DNA of 51,599 nt. It comes from Bacillota bacterium. Its GTDB lineage: Bacteria > Bacillota > Clostridia > Christensenellales > Aristaeellaceae. This document shows, one piece after another, positions 1 to 7,391 of this stretch (positions are counted from its first letter, which is position 1; every line of letters starts with the position of its first letter). Below the pieces are notes generated by a model, which saw only the letters and a program-made list of their open reading frames with translations, searched no databases and had not been told where the DNA came from. The stretch spans positions 1 through 51,599 of the forward strand of contig JAEYOV010000032.1 of assembly GCA_023411395.1 (NCBI GenBank), read 5' to 3'. A program made the position numbers and the translations under genes.

Positions 1-745
1 TTTTTAAAGCCCCGCCGCCCCCTGCCGGGTCAAATGCCGCATAGGTCTGCCCGCCATCATCCGCTCCGCCTTGCATATCTTCTATAAGCACATCCCGGTA
101 AAGCTGCAAGAACTCCGGCGCTTCCCACCCGCTTTCCCGAAAGAGTTGCAAAAACCGGTTTGCATTTGCGCTGTCGGAGAAGTCCGCCGCGACTTCATAC
201 ATGGCCTGGGTTTCATAATCGCCGAAGTTTACCTCATGGATGGGGATCACCCTGCCATCCGACAGGCGGACAGTGGGGTTTTCGCCCACGGTTTGGATGC
301 CCATGACCTCGGCATGCCCGCTGCCGCCAGGCAAGTCAGGGTTGGCATAAGAAACGGCAGCGCCGGCTGTGTACGCATCAGCGCCGTATGCCGAAGGCTT
401 GGGCGCGCGGGTTCCCATGGGCGGATTCTCCCGAAGCATCCTTTGGGAACCCGCCGCGCCCGCCTGAGGCATCCCCCATTGCGGCATGTTGGCGGCGTAA
501 GGGTACGCTATGCCGGGCACATCCAATGGCCTGTCCTCCGGCACAAATTCCGCAAGCGCCTGGCGGTACAGGTCAAGCTTCTCCTCCGTCATGCGCCAAT
601 CGTCGAGAAATGGATCGGGTGGCGGCAATCCCCCATCCTCCACCGCCTGAACGAAGGGGCTTTGTGTCAAATATGGGGTGGAGCCTGTTCTCCCGTACCC
701 ATATTGCTGCTGTTTCTTTCTCCAGTATGCATCGTTGGCAAGCAT
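1..745 (-). CDS. Unrecognised protein, N-terminal part (cut by window edge)
   Basis: The frame is open from an ATG at 745 to the left edge, about 248 residues, with no stop. The start is preceded by GGGAGG at good spacing. The predicted N-terminus is MLANDAYWRKKQQQYGYG, followed by Pro/Gly-rich, low-complexity sequence. A more ordered part near residue 170 reads VRLSDGRVIPIHEVNFGD and is followed by a helical stretch rich in Phe and Leu. I see no signal peptide, membrane segment or catalytic motif. The style (Gln-rich start, disordered linkers, small ordered modules) resembles large structural or polyvalent proteins of phages and conjugative elements, but that is an impression, not a domain match. 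The C-terminus lies outside the window. Confidence 0.6.
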   Translation of the reverse strand, partial: MLANDAYWRKKQQQYGYGRTGSTPYLTQSPFVQAVEDGGLPPPDPFLDDWRMTEEKLDLYRQALAEFVPEDRPLDVPGIAYPYAANMPQWGMPQAGAAGSQRMLRENPPMGTRAPKPSAYGADAYTAGAAVSYANPDLPGGSGHAEVMGIQTVGENPTVRLSDGRVIPIHEVNFGDYETQAMYEVAADFSDSANANRFLQLFRESGWEAPEFLQLYRDVLIEDMQGGADDGGQTYAAFDPAGGGGALK

Positions 746-932
746 AGGTCATCCTCCCAAGCAATTCGGCCGCAGCCTTCATCAAACGGTGGACAGGGTC
801 CTTGACGCACCTTGCGCCACGATTCCAGTATACAATATGGGAACTTATGTTCGCTCCCCTCTTTTGACACTTTGCCGGCGGAAATGAAGGAAAAAATGTG
901 TGCATCGCAGCCGCGCGGTTCATAAAGGGATA

Positions 933-955
933 TTCAGTGATAGGCGTTCACTGAA
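933..955. repeat. Perfect inverted repeat TTCAGTGA-N7-TCACTGAA
   Basis: Two 8-base arms are exactly complementary around a 7-base spacer. The size and symmetry fit an operator for a dimeric regulator such as a TetR-family protein. It sits about 190 bases upstream of the edge gene's start, with no clear promoter hexamers around it. The regulator that would bind is unknown. Confidence 0.4.
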
Positions 956-1017
956 CGATGGCTGCCGCTCTTACTGCCGTACGGGGAATCACCCGGCAGC
1001 CAATTGAAAAGTAAAAG

Positions 1018-1061
1018 CCCCGGAAGCTGGGCAGGAGATGCTCTCCCATCCGTCTTCCGGG
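1018..1061. terminator. Hairpin downstream of lysE
   Basis: The arms CCCGGAAG and CTTCCGGG enclose a nested stem (GGAG/CTCT-like pairing around ATG). It lies about 95 bases past the lysE stop in the minus direction. There is no clear U-tract, so a terminator role is tentative; it could equally be an end of a degenerate element. Confidence 0.3.
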
Positions 1062-1156
1062 AATGCCTTAAATAGCGCAACACGGGGACGGCAGGCTGCA
1101 CATGCCACCCCCCCTGTGTATCTTCCCCTGTGTATGCAGAAAAATAAGCCGCACCG

Positions 1157-1786
1157 TTACCCTTTTCTTACCGCCAGCCTCACCCCAAAATAGATCAGCG
1201 CCAGTCCCACCATGGCGTTGAATACCATGATGGCCGCGTTTGGCAAAAATCCGCCCAGGACGCTACCCAAAGCAGCCACCGCCGTCAAAAACACCACCGT
1301 GGCCAAAACGCATCCCGCCGCGAAAAAGCAAAGCTGCCCCCTGTCCCATTTGTTTTCCATCACCCTGGCGGTGAGCATCCCGCTCCAGAACAATATGGTC
1401 AGGGGATTCGACAGCGTCAGCGCCAGCCCCTTCCCAAACAAGCTTCCGCCGGATGATGCGGAAAACAGCCGTATGCCCGGCAGCAAAGGAAGCCCGAACG
1501 CCCCCAATGCCATGTCCACCCCAAACAACACCAAAACGGCGCAGCCGGCGGCCCGGATTACGGCCTTCACCTTGGGCCTGTCAACAACGGCCGCCACCCC
1601 CAGGCACGACAGGGCCACATATAGCGCGTCCGCCAGCGACACCGCCGCAATCAGAGGCAGCGTTTGCATAAACCCCTGCCCCGAGGAGGCGTTCAGCACC
1701 AGCAGGCAGATTGGGCCTACGGCCAGTTGCAGCAGCATCCCGAAACGCAGCCCCCCTAAGATCAAACAAAAAGGTCCCTTTCGCAT
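1157..1786 (-). CDS. LysE/RhtB-family amino-acid exporter
   Basis: The product has 209 residues, the usual length for LysE/RhtB exporters, with about six hydrophobic segments. The N-terminal helix carries AVGPICLLVLNASSGQG, matching the family's conserved G-P-x-x-L and GxxxG pattern near the start. The second half has NPLTILFWSGM, close to the family's N-P-x-x-x-x-F motif. It acts in the cytoplasmic membrane and would export amino acids or related compounds by proton antiport; the substrate cannot be read from sequence. The gene starts 4 bases after the stop of an Lrp-type regulator on the same strand, a classic pairing in which the regulator senses the exported amino acid. Confidence 0.9.
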   Translation of the reverse strand: MRKGPFCLILGGLRFGMLLQLAVGPICLLVLNASSGQGFMQTLPLIAAVSLADALYVALSCLGVAAVVDRPKVKAVIRAAGCAVLVLFGVDMALGAFGLPLLPGIRLFSASSGGSLFGKGLALTLSNPLTILFWSGMLTARVMENKWDRGQLCFFAAGCVLATVVFLTAVAALGSVLGGFLPNAAIMVFNAMVGLALIYFGVRLAVRKG

Positions 1787-1790
1787 GGCT

Positions 1791-2225
1791 TCATTCCTTC
1801 ATCGTTGCCAGCACGATCATGGTATTGGTGCCGGCCACGCCCTTGACGGCCTTCAGTTCGCCGGTCAAAAATTGCTCCAGTGCAGCGGTGTCCGCAACCG
1901 CCACCTTCAAAAGATAATCGTATTCCCCGGCCATGTGATGGCACTCCAGCACGCAGGCAAATTGCACCGCCGCGCTCCTGAACGGCTGTATGCTTTCCTT
2001 CCCGTGAAGGCGCACAAACACAAAGGCCAGCAGCCCAAGCCCCGCCTTCGCCCGGCTCACCTTCACCGTATACCCTTCAATGACTCCCGCATGGGTAAGC
2101 TTTTTGATGCGCTCCAAAACGGCGGGCACGGACAGGTTCACCTTTTTCCCGATGACCGAGGCGGAAGCCCGCCCGTTTTCCTTCAGCGCACCCAGAATGG
2201 CGCCGTCCATGGCATCCACAGGCAT
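1791..2225 (-). CDS. Lrp/AsnC-family transcriptional regulator
   Basis: About 144 residues with the family's two parts. An N-terminal helix-turn-helix (roughly residues 5-55, MDGAILGALKENGRASASVI then LSVPAVLERIKKL) is followed by a RAM/AsnC ligand-binding domain ending in VKGVAGTNTMIVLATMKE. It most likely controls the lysE-type exporter 4 bases downstream in response to an amino acid. AGGAG lies just 2 bases before the ATG at 2225, so the GTG at 2219, 8 bases from it, may be the true start (VDAMDGAIL). A minus-strand promoter lies directly upstream. Confidence 0.9.
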   Translation of the reverse strand: MPVDAMDGAILGALKENGRASASVIGKKVNLSVPAVLERIKKLTHAGVIEGYTVKVSRAKAGLGLLAFVFVRLHGKESIQPFRSAAVQFACVLECHHMAGEYDYLLKVAVADTAALEQFLTGELKAVKGVAGTNTMIVLATMKE

Positions 2226-2239
2226 CACTCCTTTTGCCT

Positions 2240-2268
2240 ATTGTACGAAAACACCTTACAAAAGTAAA
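2240..2268 (-). promoter_or_regulatory. Promoter of the lrp-lysE pair
   Basis: Read on the minus strand, TTTACT (2263-2268) and TACAAT (2240-2245) are separated by exactly 17 bases. The start of transcription would fall around 2233, giving a very short leader. Confidence 0.55.
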
Positions 2269-2330
2269 CCGATTTTGATATACTCCATAAGATCATAAAC
2301 AATATTCGTTCATCTTTCTTTCGTATTTAT

Positions 2331-2897
2331 GTCACGGCGTTGCCTGAAGCGGTCCCGCCTGAAAAATTTCAGGCCGCCTTCCACCGGGCTTGCAATGCCA
2401 TCCTTTGCCTCCTGGCTGCATATTGACAAAAATCCAAGGACGAGGTGCTTTCGGCCAGCATCGGCGGCCTGGTCGACGAGGCGCTGGCCATACTGAACCG
2501 GGCGGCGGATGACGAAAGCAAGAGCGCCATGGAGAAGCTGAACATGTTCCTTCAGGAAAAGTCCAGGTTCCAAAGCGGAAAGATAGAATACGCAAAGCTC
2601 CTGGGCACGCTATTGCAAACGGATGTGACGCAGTACGTATTCTATACGACCGTGGCGCGCAGGCTCGTTCCGCCGCTTCAGAAGATCATCCGCCAGGGCG
2701 TTGGCGAAGGCGTTTTTCATGTGGATTTTCCCGATGAGACGGCCGATATCCTCACCCGCGTGATCTCAAGCGTCACGCAAAGCGGCTCGTACGCGGCGTA
2801 CGTAGACGACCCTGAAAAGCACCAAAGGTATGTAAGCTCCCTGCAAGCGGTGTTCAGCCGCGTCCTGGGGCTGGATACCCCGGTGAAAATCTATTAG
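2331..2897 (+). pseudogene. TetR-family regulator remnant lacking its DNA-binding domain
   Basis: From about 2430 the frame reads KSKDEVLSASIGGLVDEA and continues to a TAG at 2897. SKDEV followed by this helix is the typical junction between the TetR helix-turn-helix and its ligand-binding domain, and the rest (about 150 residues) is all-helical like a TetR C-terminal domain. The helix-turn-helix itself is missing. Just upstream the same frame reads ALPEAVPPEKFQAAFHRACN, which resembles the first helix of small TetR proteins, then hits TGA at 2424-2426. The simplest reading is a deletion of the helix-turn-helix plus a stop. Translation from the GTG at 2445 would give a C-terminal domain only, with no convincing ribosome binding site. 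Confidence 0.6.
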
Positions 2898-2910
2898 CGG
2901 CATGAAACGC

Positions 2911-3696
2911 TCAAATTCCATAGGTGTTCACATAGGCGGCGGATTGCCTCAAGCCATCCGCCGTCTTTGTTTCCAGCACGACCCGCAAACAAAGCCTCCG
3001 GGCCAAATCAAAATACTTCGCAAGATCGATTTCCCCCGTGCCCAGCGCCAGGTGGCAACTTGATCCCCTGGCGTCGTGCATGTGCATGTGGCGGAGTTTG
3101 CTTTCGTATTGCAGTATAATCCCTTCATCGCCGCCGCCCATGCTTAGGTTATGTCCGATGTCAAATGTCAGCGCAAAGGCTTCGCTCTGAAGCAGCAAAT
3201 CTAACGCCTTCCGCGCAAACAGATGGTGATGCCCGTCCGTATTCTCCACGCAGATCCTGATGCCGGTTCCGCCAACCGCCTTTTCGCACGCATCCCGGAA
3301 CGCACGCATGCTATCCAGATACAGATCCGGATACGCGTCGAACAAATAGATTTTTTCATTGGGCATTTTAAAATGCACGCCATGACTTAAATGCATGTTG
3401 ATGACCGGCGCGTCAAGCGCCTTGGCCAGTTCGATGGTTTGCATCACCGTTTGGACATACGCGCTTTTTACAAGCGGATTAAAATCGCAGGGGTTCAGAT
3501 TTTCATCCAGATGTATGGTGTAGTAAATGCCATATCTTCGGGCGATATCGAGAAATTCCGCCGCGCCAATATTCGCCGGCTGATACTTAGGCAGGTTCAT
3601 GTTCAGTTCAATGAATTGAAGCCCAAGCTCCCGGCATAACGCCGCGCATTCCTCCAGGCTTTTTGTTTCGATCAGGGTTGGCATGCCAAAGTGCAT
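2911..3696 (-). CDS. Sugar phosphate isomerase/epimerase-like TIM-barrel protein
   Basis: 261 residues with the xylose-isomerase-like / AP-endonuclease-2 TIM-barrel pattern. Visible are a first strand ending in FIELNMNL, INMHLSHG mid-protein, a metal-ligand Glu in RICVENTDGHHH, an Asp/His pair in ALTFDIGHNLSMGG, HMHMHDARG near residue 210, and a late Glu in RVVLETKT. These Glu, Asp and His residues are the usual divalent-metal ligands of the family. Proteins of this group isomerise or epimerise sugars and inositols or act as deoxyribonuclease IV; the substrate is not assignable. It follows the methyltransferase on the same strand after 63 bases and may be co-transcribed, although the functions are not obviously linked. 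Confidence 0.8.
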   Translation of the reverse strand: MHFGMPTLIETKSLEECAALCRELGLQFIELNMNLPKYQPANIGAAEFLDIARRYGIYYTIHLDENLNPCDFNPLVKSAYVQTVMQTIELAKALDAPVINMHLSHGVHFKMPNEKIYLFDAYPDLYLDSMRAFRDACEKAVGGTGIRICVENTDGHHHLFARKALDLLLQSEAFALTFDIGHNLSMGGGDEGIILQYESKLRHMHMHDARGSSCHLALGTGEIDLAKYFDLARRLCLRVVLETKTADGLRQSAAYVNTYGI

Positions 3697-3759
3697 TGTG
3701 TTCGCCTCTGTTCAAATGATGGATACAGAACCATTGTCAATCCTGCCTGTGAATAAAGC

Positions 3760-5019
3760 TCATTCCCATTTCCAGATGCTCTTCCTCCCCAGCACATCCA
3801 CCACCTCAACGGCCAGCTGCCCCGTGAGCATGGGCACCTCCAGTACGGGCGCAAGCTCCGGGCTGTGCCGCAGCCTTGCCGCGTGGGCGTGGGAAACAAA
3901 CACGCCCTCCTTCAAATATCCCGCGGACCACTGGTCCACCGCATCCAGGGGACCCAGCGCAAACCCCGCCGGTATCTTTTTCAAGCCCGCCTCCACATCC
4001 GCCTCCAGAACATACCCCTTCAATTCCACCTCAAAAAAGCCCAGCGCCGGCCGCACGCCGGCGTCAAACCGCGCCTGTGAATCGGCGCAGGGCCATTCCA
4101 ATAAAAAGTCGTGGCCCAAAAGCCTTTTCCGGCTAACGGATACAGCCCCGGCGCCCACATCCACGCCAAGAAACCGCCGCCCGCACTGGGCCGCTGCCGC
4201 AAGGGTGGTGCCCGAGCCGCAGCTGATATCCGCCACAAGGTCGCCGGGTTTGGTGGTGGTGAAAAGAATCCTCTCCAAAAGCCGAAGGGGCTTTTGGGTA
4301 TCGTAGCCCGTTCTTTGCGGATCCTTTTGCTGCAAGTGGCTCACGTCCGACCACACGTCGCTGGGATAGGCCGGCTCGTCGTCATAATAGGTGTACACCT
4401 TGCCGTTTGCCCGGATGGTGCGGTATGTACGCCCCTGCTCATCCACATGGCGGCGCATGTGGTTGTCCCGGTTCTCCGCCCGGCTGATGGGCGCCTTGGC
4501 AATATCGAAAAGATATTCGTCGCTTTTTTTGTAAAACAGAATGATATCATGCTTCCGGCTGAAGTGCCTCACCGCCCGGCCGCCGGTTTGGTACACCCAT
4601 ACGATTTCATTCACCATGTTTTTTTCGCCGAAAATTTCATCGCACAATAGCTTCAAATGCGCGTGCATCCGGTAATCGATATGCAAAAAGAAGACCCCGG
4701 TCTCCCGCAACAAATTGTGGGCCAGGGTCAAAAGTTCCCGCATGAAGGCAAGGTACGCCTCCTTGTCCGGATACCGGTCGGCATACGCCGGCAGCACCAT
4801 TTGATGCCGGCCCGTGCGCCAGCCTTCCTCCCCCACCCGCATGCGGTGCTGGAACACATCCCCCGTAAAAAAGGGCGGGTCAATGTACAGGCACTGCACC
4901 TGGGAGGAGAACTCGTGAAGAAGCCGGGGCGAAAGCGCGGCGGCGTCGCCCTTAAGCAAAAGCCCGCCTTCCCCCGTGCCGTGGCTTTCCACCCAGGCAT
5001 CTCCCCTGGACCACATCAT
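3760..5019 (-). CDS. DNA methyltransferase (N6-adenine/N4-cytosine, beta class)
   Basis: 419 residues. Catalytic motif IV is DPPF (residues 47-50, in CLYIDPPFFTG) and the AdoMet-binding motif I comes later, DISCGSGTTLAAAA near residue 266, preceded by GYDTQKPLRLLERIL. This order (IV before I) defines the beta class of amino-methyltransferases. The last about 110 residues do not look like methyltransferase and may be a specificity or accessory domain. No restriction endonuclease gene lies nearby, so it looks like a solitary methyltransferase. The start overlaps the end of the upstream Cys-cluster gene by four bases (ATGA), indicating translational coupling. Confidence 0.88.
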   Translation of the reverse strand: MMWSRGDAWVESHGTGEGGLLLKGDAAALSPRLLHEFSSQVQCLYIDPPFFTGDVFQHRMRVGEEGWRTGRHQMVLPAYADRYPDKEAYLAFMRELLTLAHNLLRETGVFFLHIDYRMHAHLKLLCDEIFGEKNMVNEIVWVYQTGGRAVRHFSRKHDIILFYKKSDEYLFDIAKAPISRAENRDNHMRRHVDEQGRTYRTIRANGKVYTYYDDEPAYPSDVWSDVSHLQQKDPQRTGYDTQKPLRLLERILFTTTKPGDLVADISCGSGTTLAAAAQCGRRFLGVDVGAGAVSVSRKRLLGHDFLLEWPCADSQARFDAGVRPALGFFEVELKGYVLEADVEAGLKKIPAGFALGPLDAVDQWSAGYLKEGVFVSHAHAARLRHSPELAPVLEVPMLTGQLAVEVVDVLGRKSIWKWE

Positions 5020-5531
5020 GCATCCCTCCCGGCAAGGAATGATTGCTTCATCTCTTCGTACCGGTCCAGCTCCTTTGAAAGTTCAAGCAAAAACGCCCGG
5101 TGCTTGTCCTCCCGCAAAAGAAGCTCCGCCGCCTGTTTCACGGCCCGTATGAATTCCGTTTTCAGGCCCTTCCTTCCGCTTGCCATCAGCGGGCATACGG
5201 GCCAGGCGCGCACATCCATGATGATATTCGCCCTGATGCTTCCGTCCTCCTGCCCTATGGCCCTGATCACCAGGGGAAATATGCGGCAGGCGAGGGGGCG
5301 GTTTTCCCTGCTGCATGTGCCTTCGCATACAAGCCGGCTGCCCAGCCTGCCGCTGATGGTTTTCGCCCAGGATATGCCGGTATAATACCGCTCCTCATAA
5401 GGGAAAAGCAGCATACCGTCCTCTAAGCCGCCCTGGCAGCACGCGGCGCCGCAGCGCCTGCCGCAGTCTTGCGTAAGAGGCGTTACATCCTTTAGCAAAT
5501 CCCGCGCCTTGTAAAGTCCGTCCGCTTCCAT
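5016..5531 (-). CDS. YkgJ-like cysteine-cluster protein
   Basis: 171 residues. The N-terminal part has CGRRCGAACCQGG and the middle has CEGTCSRENRPLACRIFPL, the spacing seen in the YkgJ / CxxCxxCC family, proposed to bind zinc or an iron-sulfur cluster. FPYEERYY between the clusters fits the family, and a further Cys occurs in AWPVCPL. The C-terminal 50 residues are helical and charged. The biochemical role of the family is not established. The gene starts 2 bases beyond the mntP stop and overlaps the methyltransferase start, so the three form one tight transcription unit. Confidence 0.8.
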   Translation of the reverse strand: MEADGLYKARDLLKDVTPLTQDCGRRCGAACCQGGLEDGMLLFPYEERYYTGISWAKTISGRLGSRLVCEGTCSRENRPLACRIFPLVIRAIGQEDGSIRANIIMDVRAWPVCPLMASGRKGLKTEFIRAVKQAAELLLREDKHRAFLLELSKELDRYEEMKQSFLAGRDA

Positions 5532-5532
5532 G

Positions 5533-6102
5533 CTATATCCCCTTGATCAAATGCTCGATGAGGATCTTTGCGCCGATCATAAGCAGCATCAGGCCCCCCG
5601 CCACGCCGGCCCGGCGGTGCAAAAGGTGCTTCAGCCTGCCCCCCAGCAGCACCCCCAGCGTGCACAATACAAACGTGGTCATGCCAATCACCAGCCCGTG
5701 GCGCGCGTCATATCCGCCCGACACCGCCAGCGATACGCCCACCGCCAGCGCGTCGATGCTGGTGGCCAGCCCCAGCATAAGCAGCCTGCCGCACTGTAAG
5801 GGGTCGCCGGGGCATTCGTCCTCCCGGCACCTTTTCATCTCTTCCCAAATCATCCGCAGCCCGGTGATGAGCAAAAGCCCGAAGGCCGCCCAGTGGTCCA
5901 GCATCAAAAGGCAAGCGCGCAGCCCCCGCCCCGCCATGAGCCCGATGGCCGGCATCACCGCCTGGAACAGCCCGAAGCACAGCCCTACCTTCAGCGCATG
6001 GCGAAGCTTTGCGCTGCTTAAAAGCGCCCCCGTGGCCGCCGCCGCCGCCAAAGCGTCCAGCGATACGGCCAGCGCCGTCGCCATCAGCTCCACGCCGCCC
6101 AT
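5533..6102 (-). CDS. mntP: MntP-type manganese efflux pump
   Basis: About 189 residues, the usual MntP length, with six membrane segments and two repeated halves. The signature S-x-D-A occurs twice: AVSLDALAAAAATG in segment 1 and LATSIDALAVGVSLA in segment 4, the Asp residues being needed for Mn2+ export in characterised members. I chose the ATG at 6102 (MGGVELMATALAV) because GGGAGGGGG lies upstream; an in-frame ATG at 6171 would add a poorly conserved extension. It exports excess Mn2+ across the cytoplasmic membrane and heads the unit with the Cys-cluster and methyltransferase genes. I do not see a yybP-ykoY (Mn2+) riboswitch in its leader. Confidence 0.9.
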   Translation of the reverse strand: MGGVELMATALAVSLDALAAAAATGALLSSAKLRHALKVGLCFGLFQAVMPAIGLMAGRGLRACLLMLDHWAAFGLLLITGLRMIWEEMKRCREDECPGDPLQCGRLLMLGLATSIDALAVGVSLAVSGGYDARHGLVIGMTTFVLCTLGVLLGGRLKHLLHRRAGVAGGLMLLMIGAKILIEHLIKGI

Positions 6103-6410
6103 GATATCCCCCTCCCAAAACAAACAAACGGCGGTCGTCCGCGCCGTCCGTTCCAGAAGGGTTATATGCATTCTACCATAAAAAAAGACGCCTCACAACG
6201 GCATGTTCCCTTTTGCGGCGGCACCAGGCCGCATTCCGTCACGCCGCCTTATGATTATGCGAAAGGCCCGTTTGTCATGTTTAACAATACAGACACAGCC
6301 ATATGGTTCAATTTTGATTAACCAAAGGATGAAATTTAAGAAGAATGCTCAGATATGATGGTTGTCTTCCCGCCCCCCCTCCGGTATACTCCAGAAAGTC
6401 AGGAGCGTTC
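6103..6410. other. Divergent intergenic region between mntP and the sugar ABC operon
   Basis: 308 bases without a gene. It contains a GCGGCG...CGCCGC inverted pair near 6216-6247 and, at its right end, the promoter of the ABC operon. I see no riboswitch. Confidence 0.4.
6362..6390 (+). promoter_or_regulatory. Promoter of the sugar ABC operon
   Basis: TTGTCT (6362-6367) and TATACT (6385-6390) are separated by 17 bases. Transcription would start near 6397, which supports the ATG at 6411 and excludes the in-frame ATG at 6345. Confidence 0.6.
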
Positions 6411-7373
6411 ATGTCAAGGGGGAATATGCTATTGATTCAAATTAGCGCGGCCGGCAGGAAAAGGCGTGTGGCGGTGCCCAAACGGACCATCTGGCGTTAC
6501 CGCTACTTTTATCTCATGCTGATCCCCGGCGTCATTTATGTCGTTTTGTTTCATTATGTGCCCATGGGCGGCCTTGCGATTGCCTTTCAGGACTATAAAA
6601 TCTTTCTGGGCATACAGGGCAGCAAATTCGTGGGCTTTGCAAACTTCCAGCGGCTGTTTCTGACCCCCAAATTCCTGGAGGTTCTCAGGAACACCTTTAT
6701 TATCAGCGGATACAAGATTCTGTTCGGGTTTCCGGTGCCCATCCTACTGGCCATCCTGATCAACGAAGTGCGGCAGCGCGCTTTCCAGCGCACGGTGCAG
6801 ACCGTGATCTACCTGCCCCACTTTATCTCCTGGGTCATCATGTCGGGAATCGTAATGAATCTTTTCGCGCCGGGAGACGGGCTGTTCAACCTGATCCGCA
6901 TCGCGCTCGGGCAAAAGCCCATCTTCTACATGGCCGAACCGCAATACTTCCGCACCATTCTGGTGGTAACCGACATCTGGAAGGAAATGGGCTGGGGCGC
7001 CGTGATCTACCTGGCGGCATTGTCCGGCGTGCCCCAGGAGATTCATGAGGCGGCGGTGATCGACGGGGCCAACCGCATCCAGCGCATTGCATACATCGCC
7101 CTGCCCTGCATCCTCCCCACGATCATGGTCATGTTCCTGCTCCGGCTGGGCGGCGTGCTCAACGCGGGGTTTGACCAGGTGTTTTCCATGTACAATTCGG
7201 CCGTATACGACGTGGCGGACATACTGGATACCTATGTGTACCGCATCGGCGTAGTGGATCGGAAATACGGCTTTTCCACCGCCGTCGGGCTGTTCAAATC
7301 CGTCATCGCCTGCGCCTTTGTGCTGACCTTCAATTATTTGTCAGACAAGGCCGGGCAGGAAACGCTGCTATAA
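6411..7373 (+). CDS. lplB: Carbohydrate ABC transporter permease, LplB type
   Basis: About 320 residues. After a basic N-terminus (residues about 15-25) come six membrane segments, the first being YFYLMLIPGVIYVVLFHYVP. The EAA loop that contacts the ATPase is EIHEAAVIDGANRIQRI with following AYIALPCILP. The sequence style (YVPMGGLAIAFQDYKIFLGI) matches LplB, which imports complex oligosaccharides or polysaccharide breakdown products in Bacillota. AGGAG at 6401-6405 lies 5 bases before the start; the ATG at 6426 also has purines but too close. Its partner permease follows directly. No ATPase gene is present in the operon, as is common for this type, which shares an MsmX-like ATPase encoded elsewhere. 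Confidence 0.9.
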   Translation: MSRGNMLLIQISAAGRKRRVAVPKRTIWRYRYFYLMLIPGVIYVVLFHYVPMGGLAIAFQDYKIFLGIQGSKFVGFANFQRLFLTPKFLEVLRNTFIISGYKILFGFPVPILLAILINEVRQRAFQRTVQTVIYLPHFISWVIMSGIVMNLFAPGDGLFNLIRIALGQKPIFYMAEPQYFRTILVVTDIWKEMGWGAVIYLAALSGVPQEIHEAAVIDGANRIQRIAYIALPCILPTIMVMFLLRLGGVLNAGFDQVFSMYNSAVYDVADILDTYVYRIGVVDRKYGFSTAVGLFKSVIACAFVLTFNYLSDKAGQETLL

Positions 7374-7391
7374 TAAAGGATGAGCTCGCTT

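Larger units (their letters stand above)
746..1156. other. Intergenic region, 411 bases, no gene seen
   Basis: This separates the edge gene from lysE, both on the minus strand. It holds an 8-base-arm inverted repeat at 933-955 and a long hairpin at 1018-1061. Short open frames here lack ribosome binding sites and coding character. Confidence 0.5.

Noticed and set aside
71..805. Long plus-strand open frame opposite the edge gene
   Set aside because: The minus strand has a ribosome binding site and protein-like sequence; the plus frame is Arg/His/Pro-rich antisense translation.
6103..6344. Possible Mn2+ (yybP-ykoY) riboswitch before mntP
   Set aside because: I could not find the conserved paired loops; only an unspecific GC-rich inverted pair is present.
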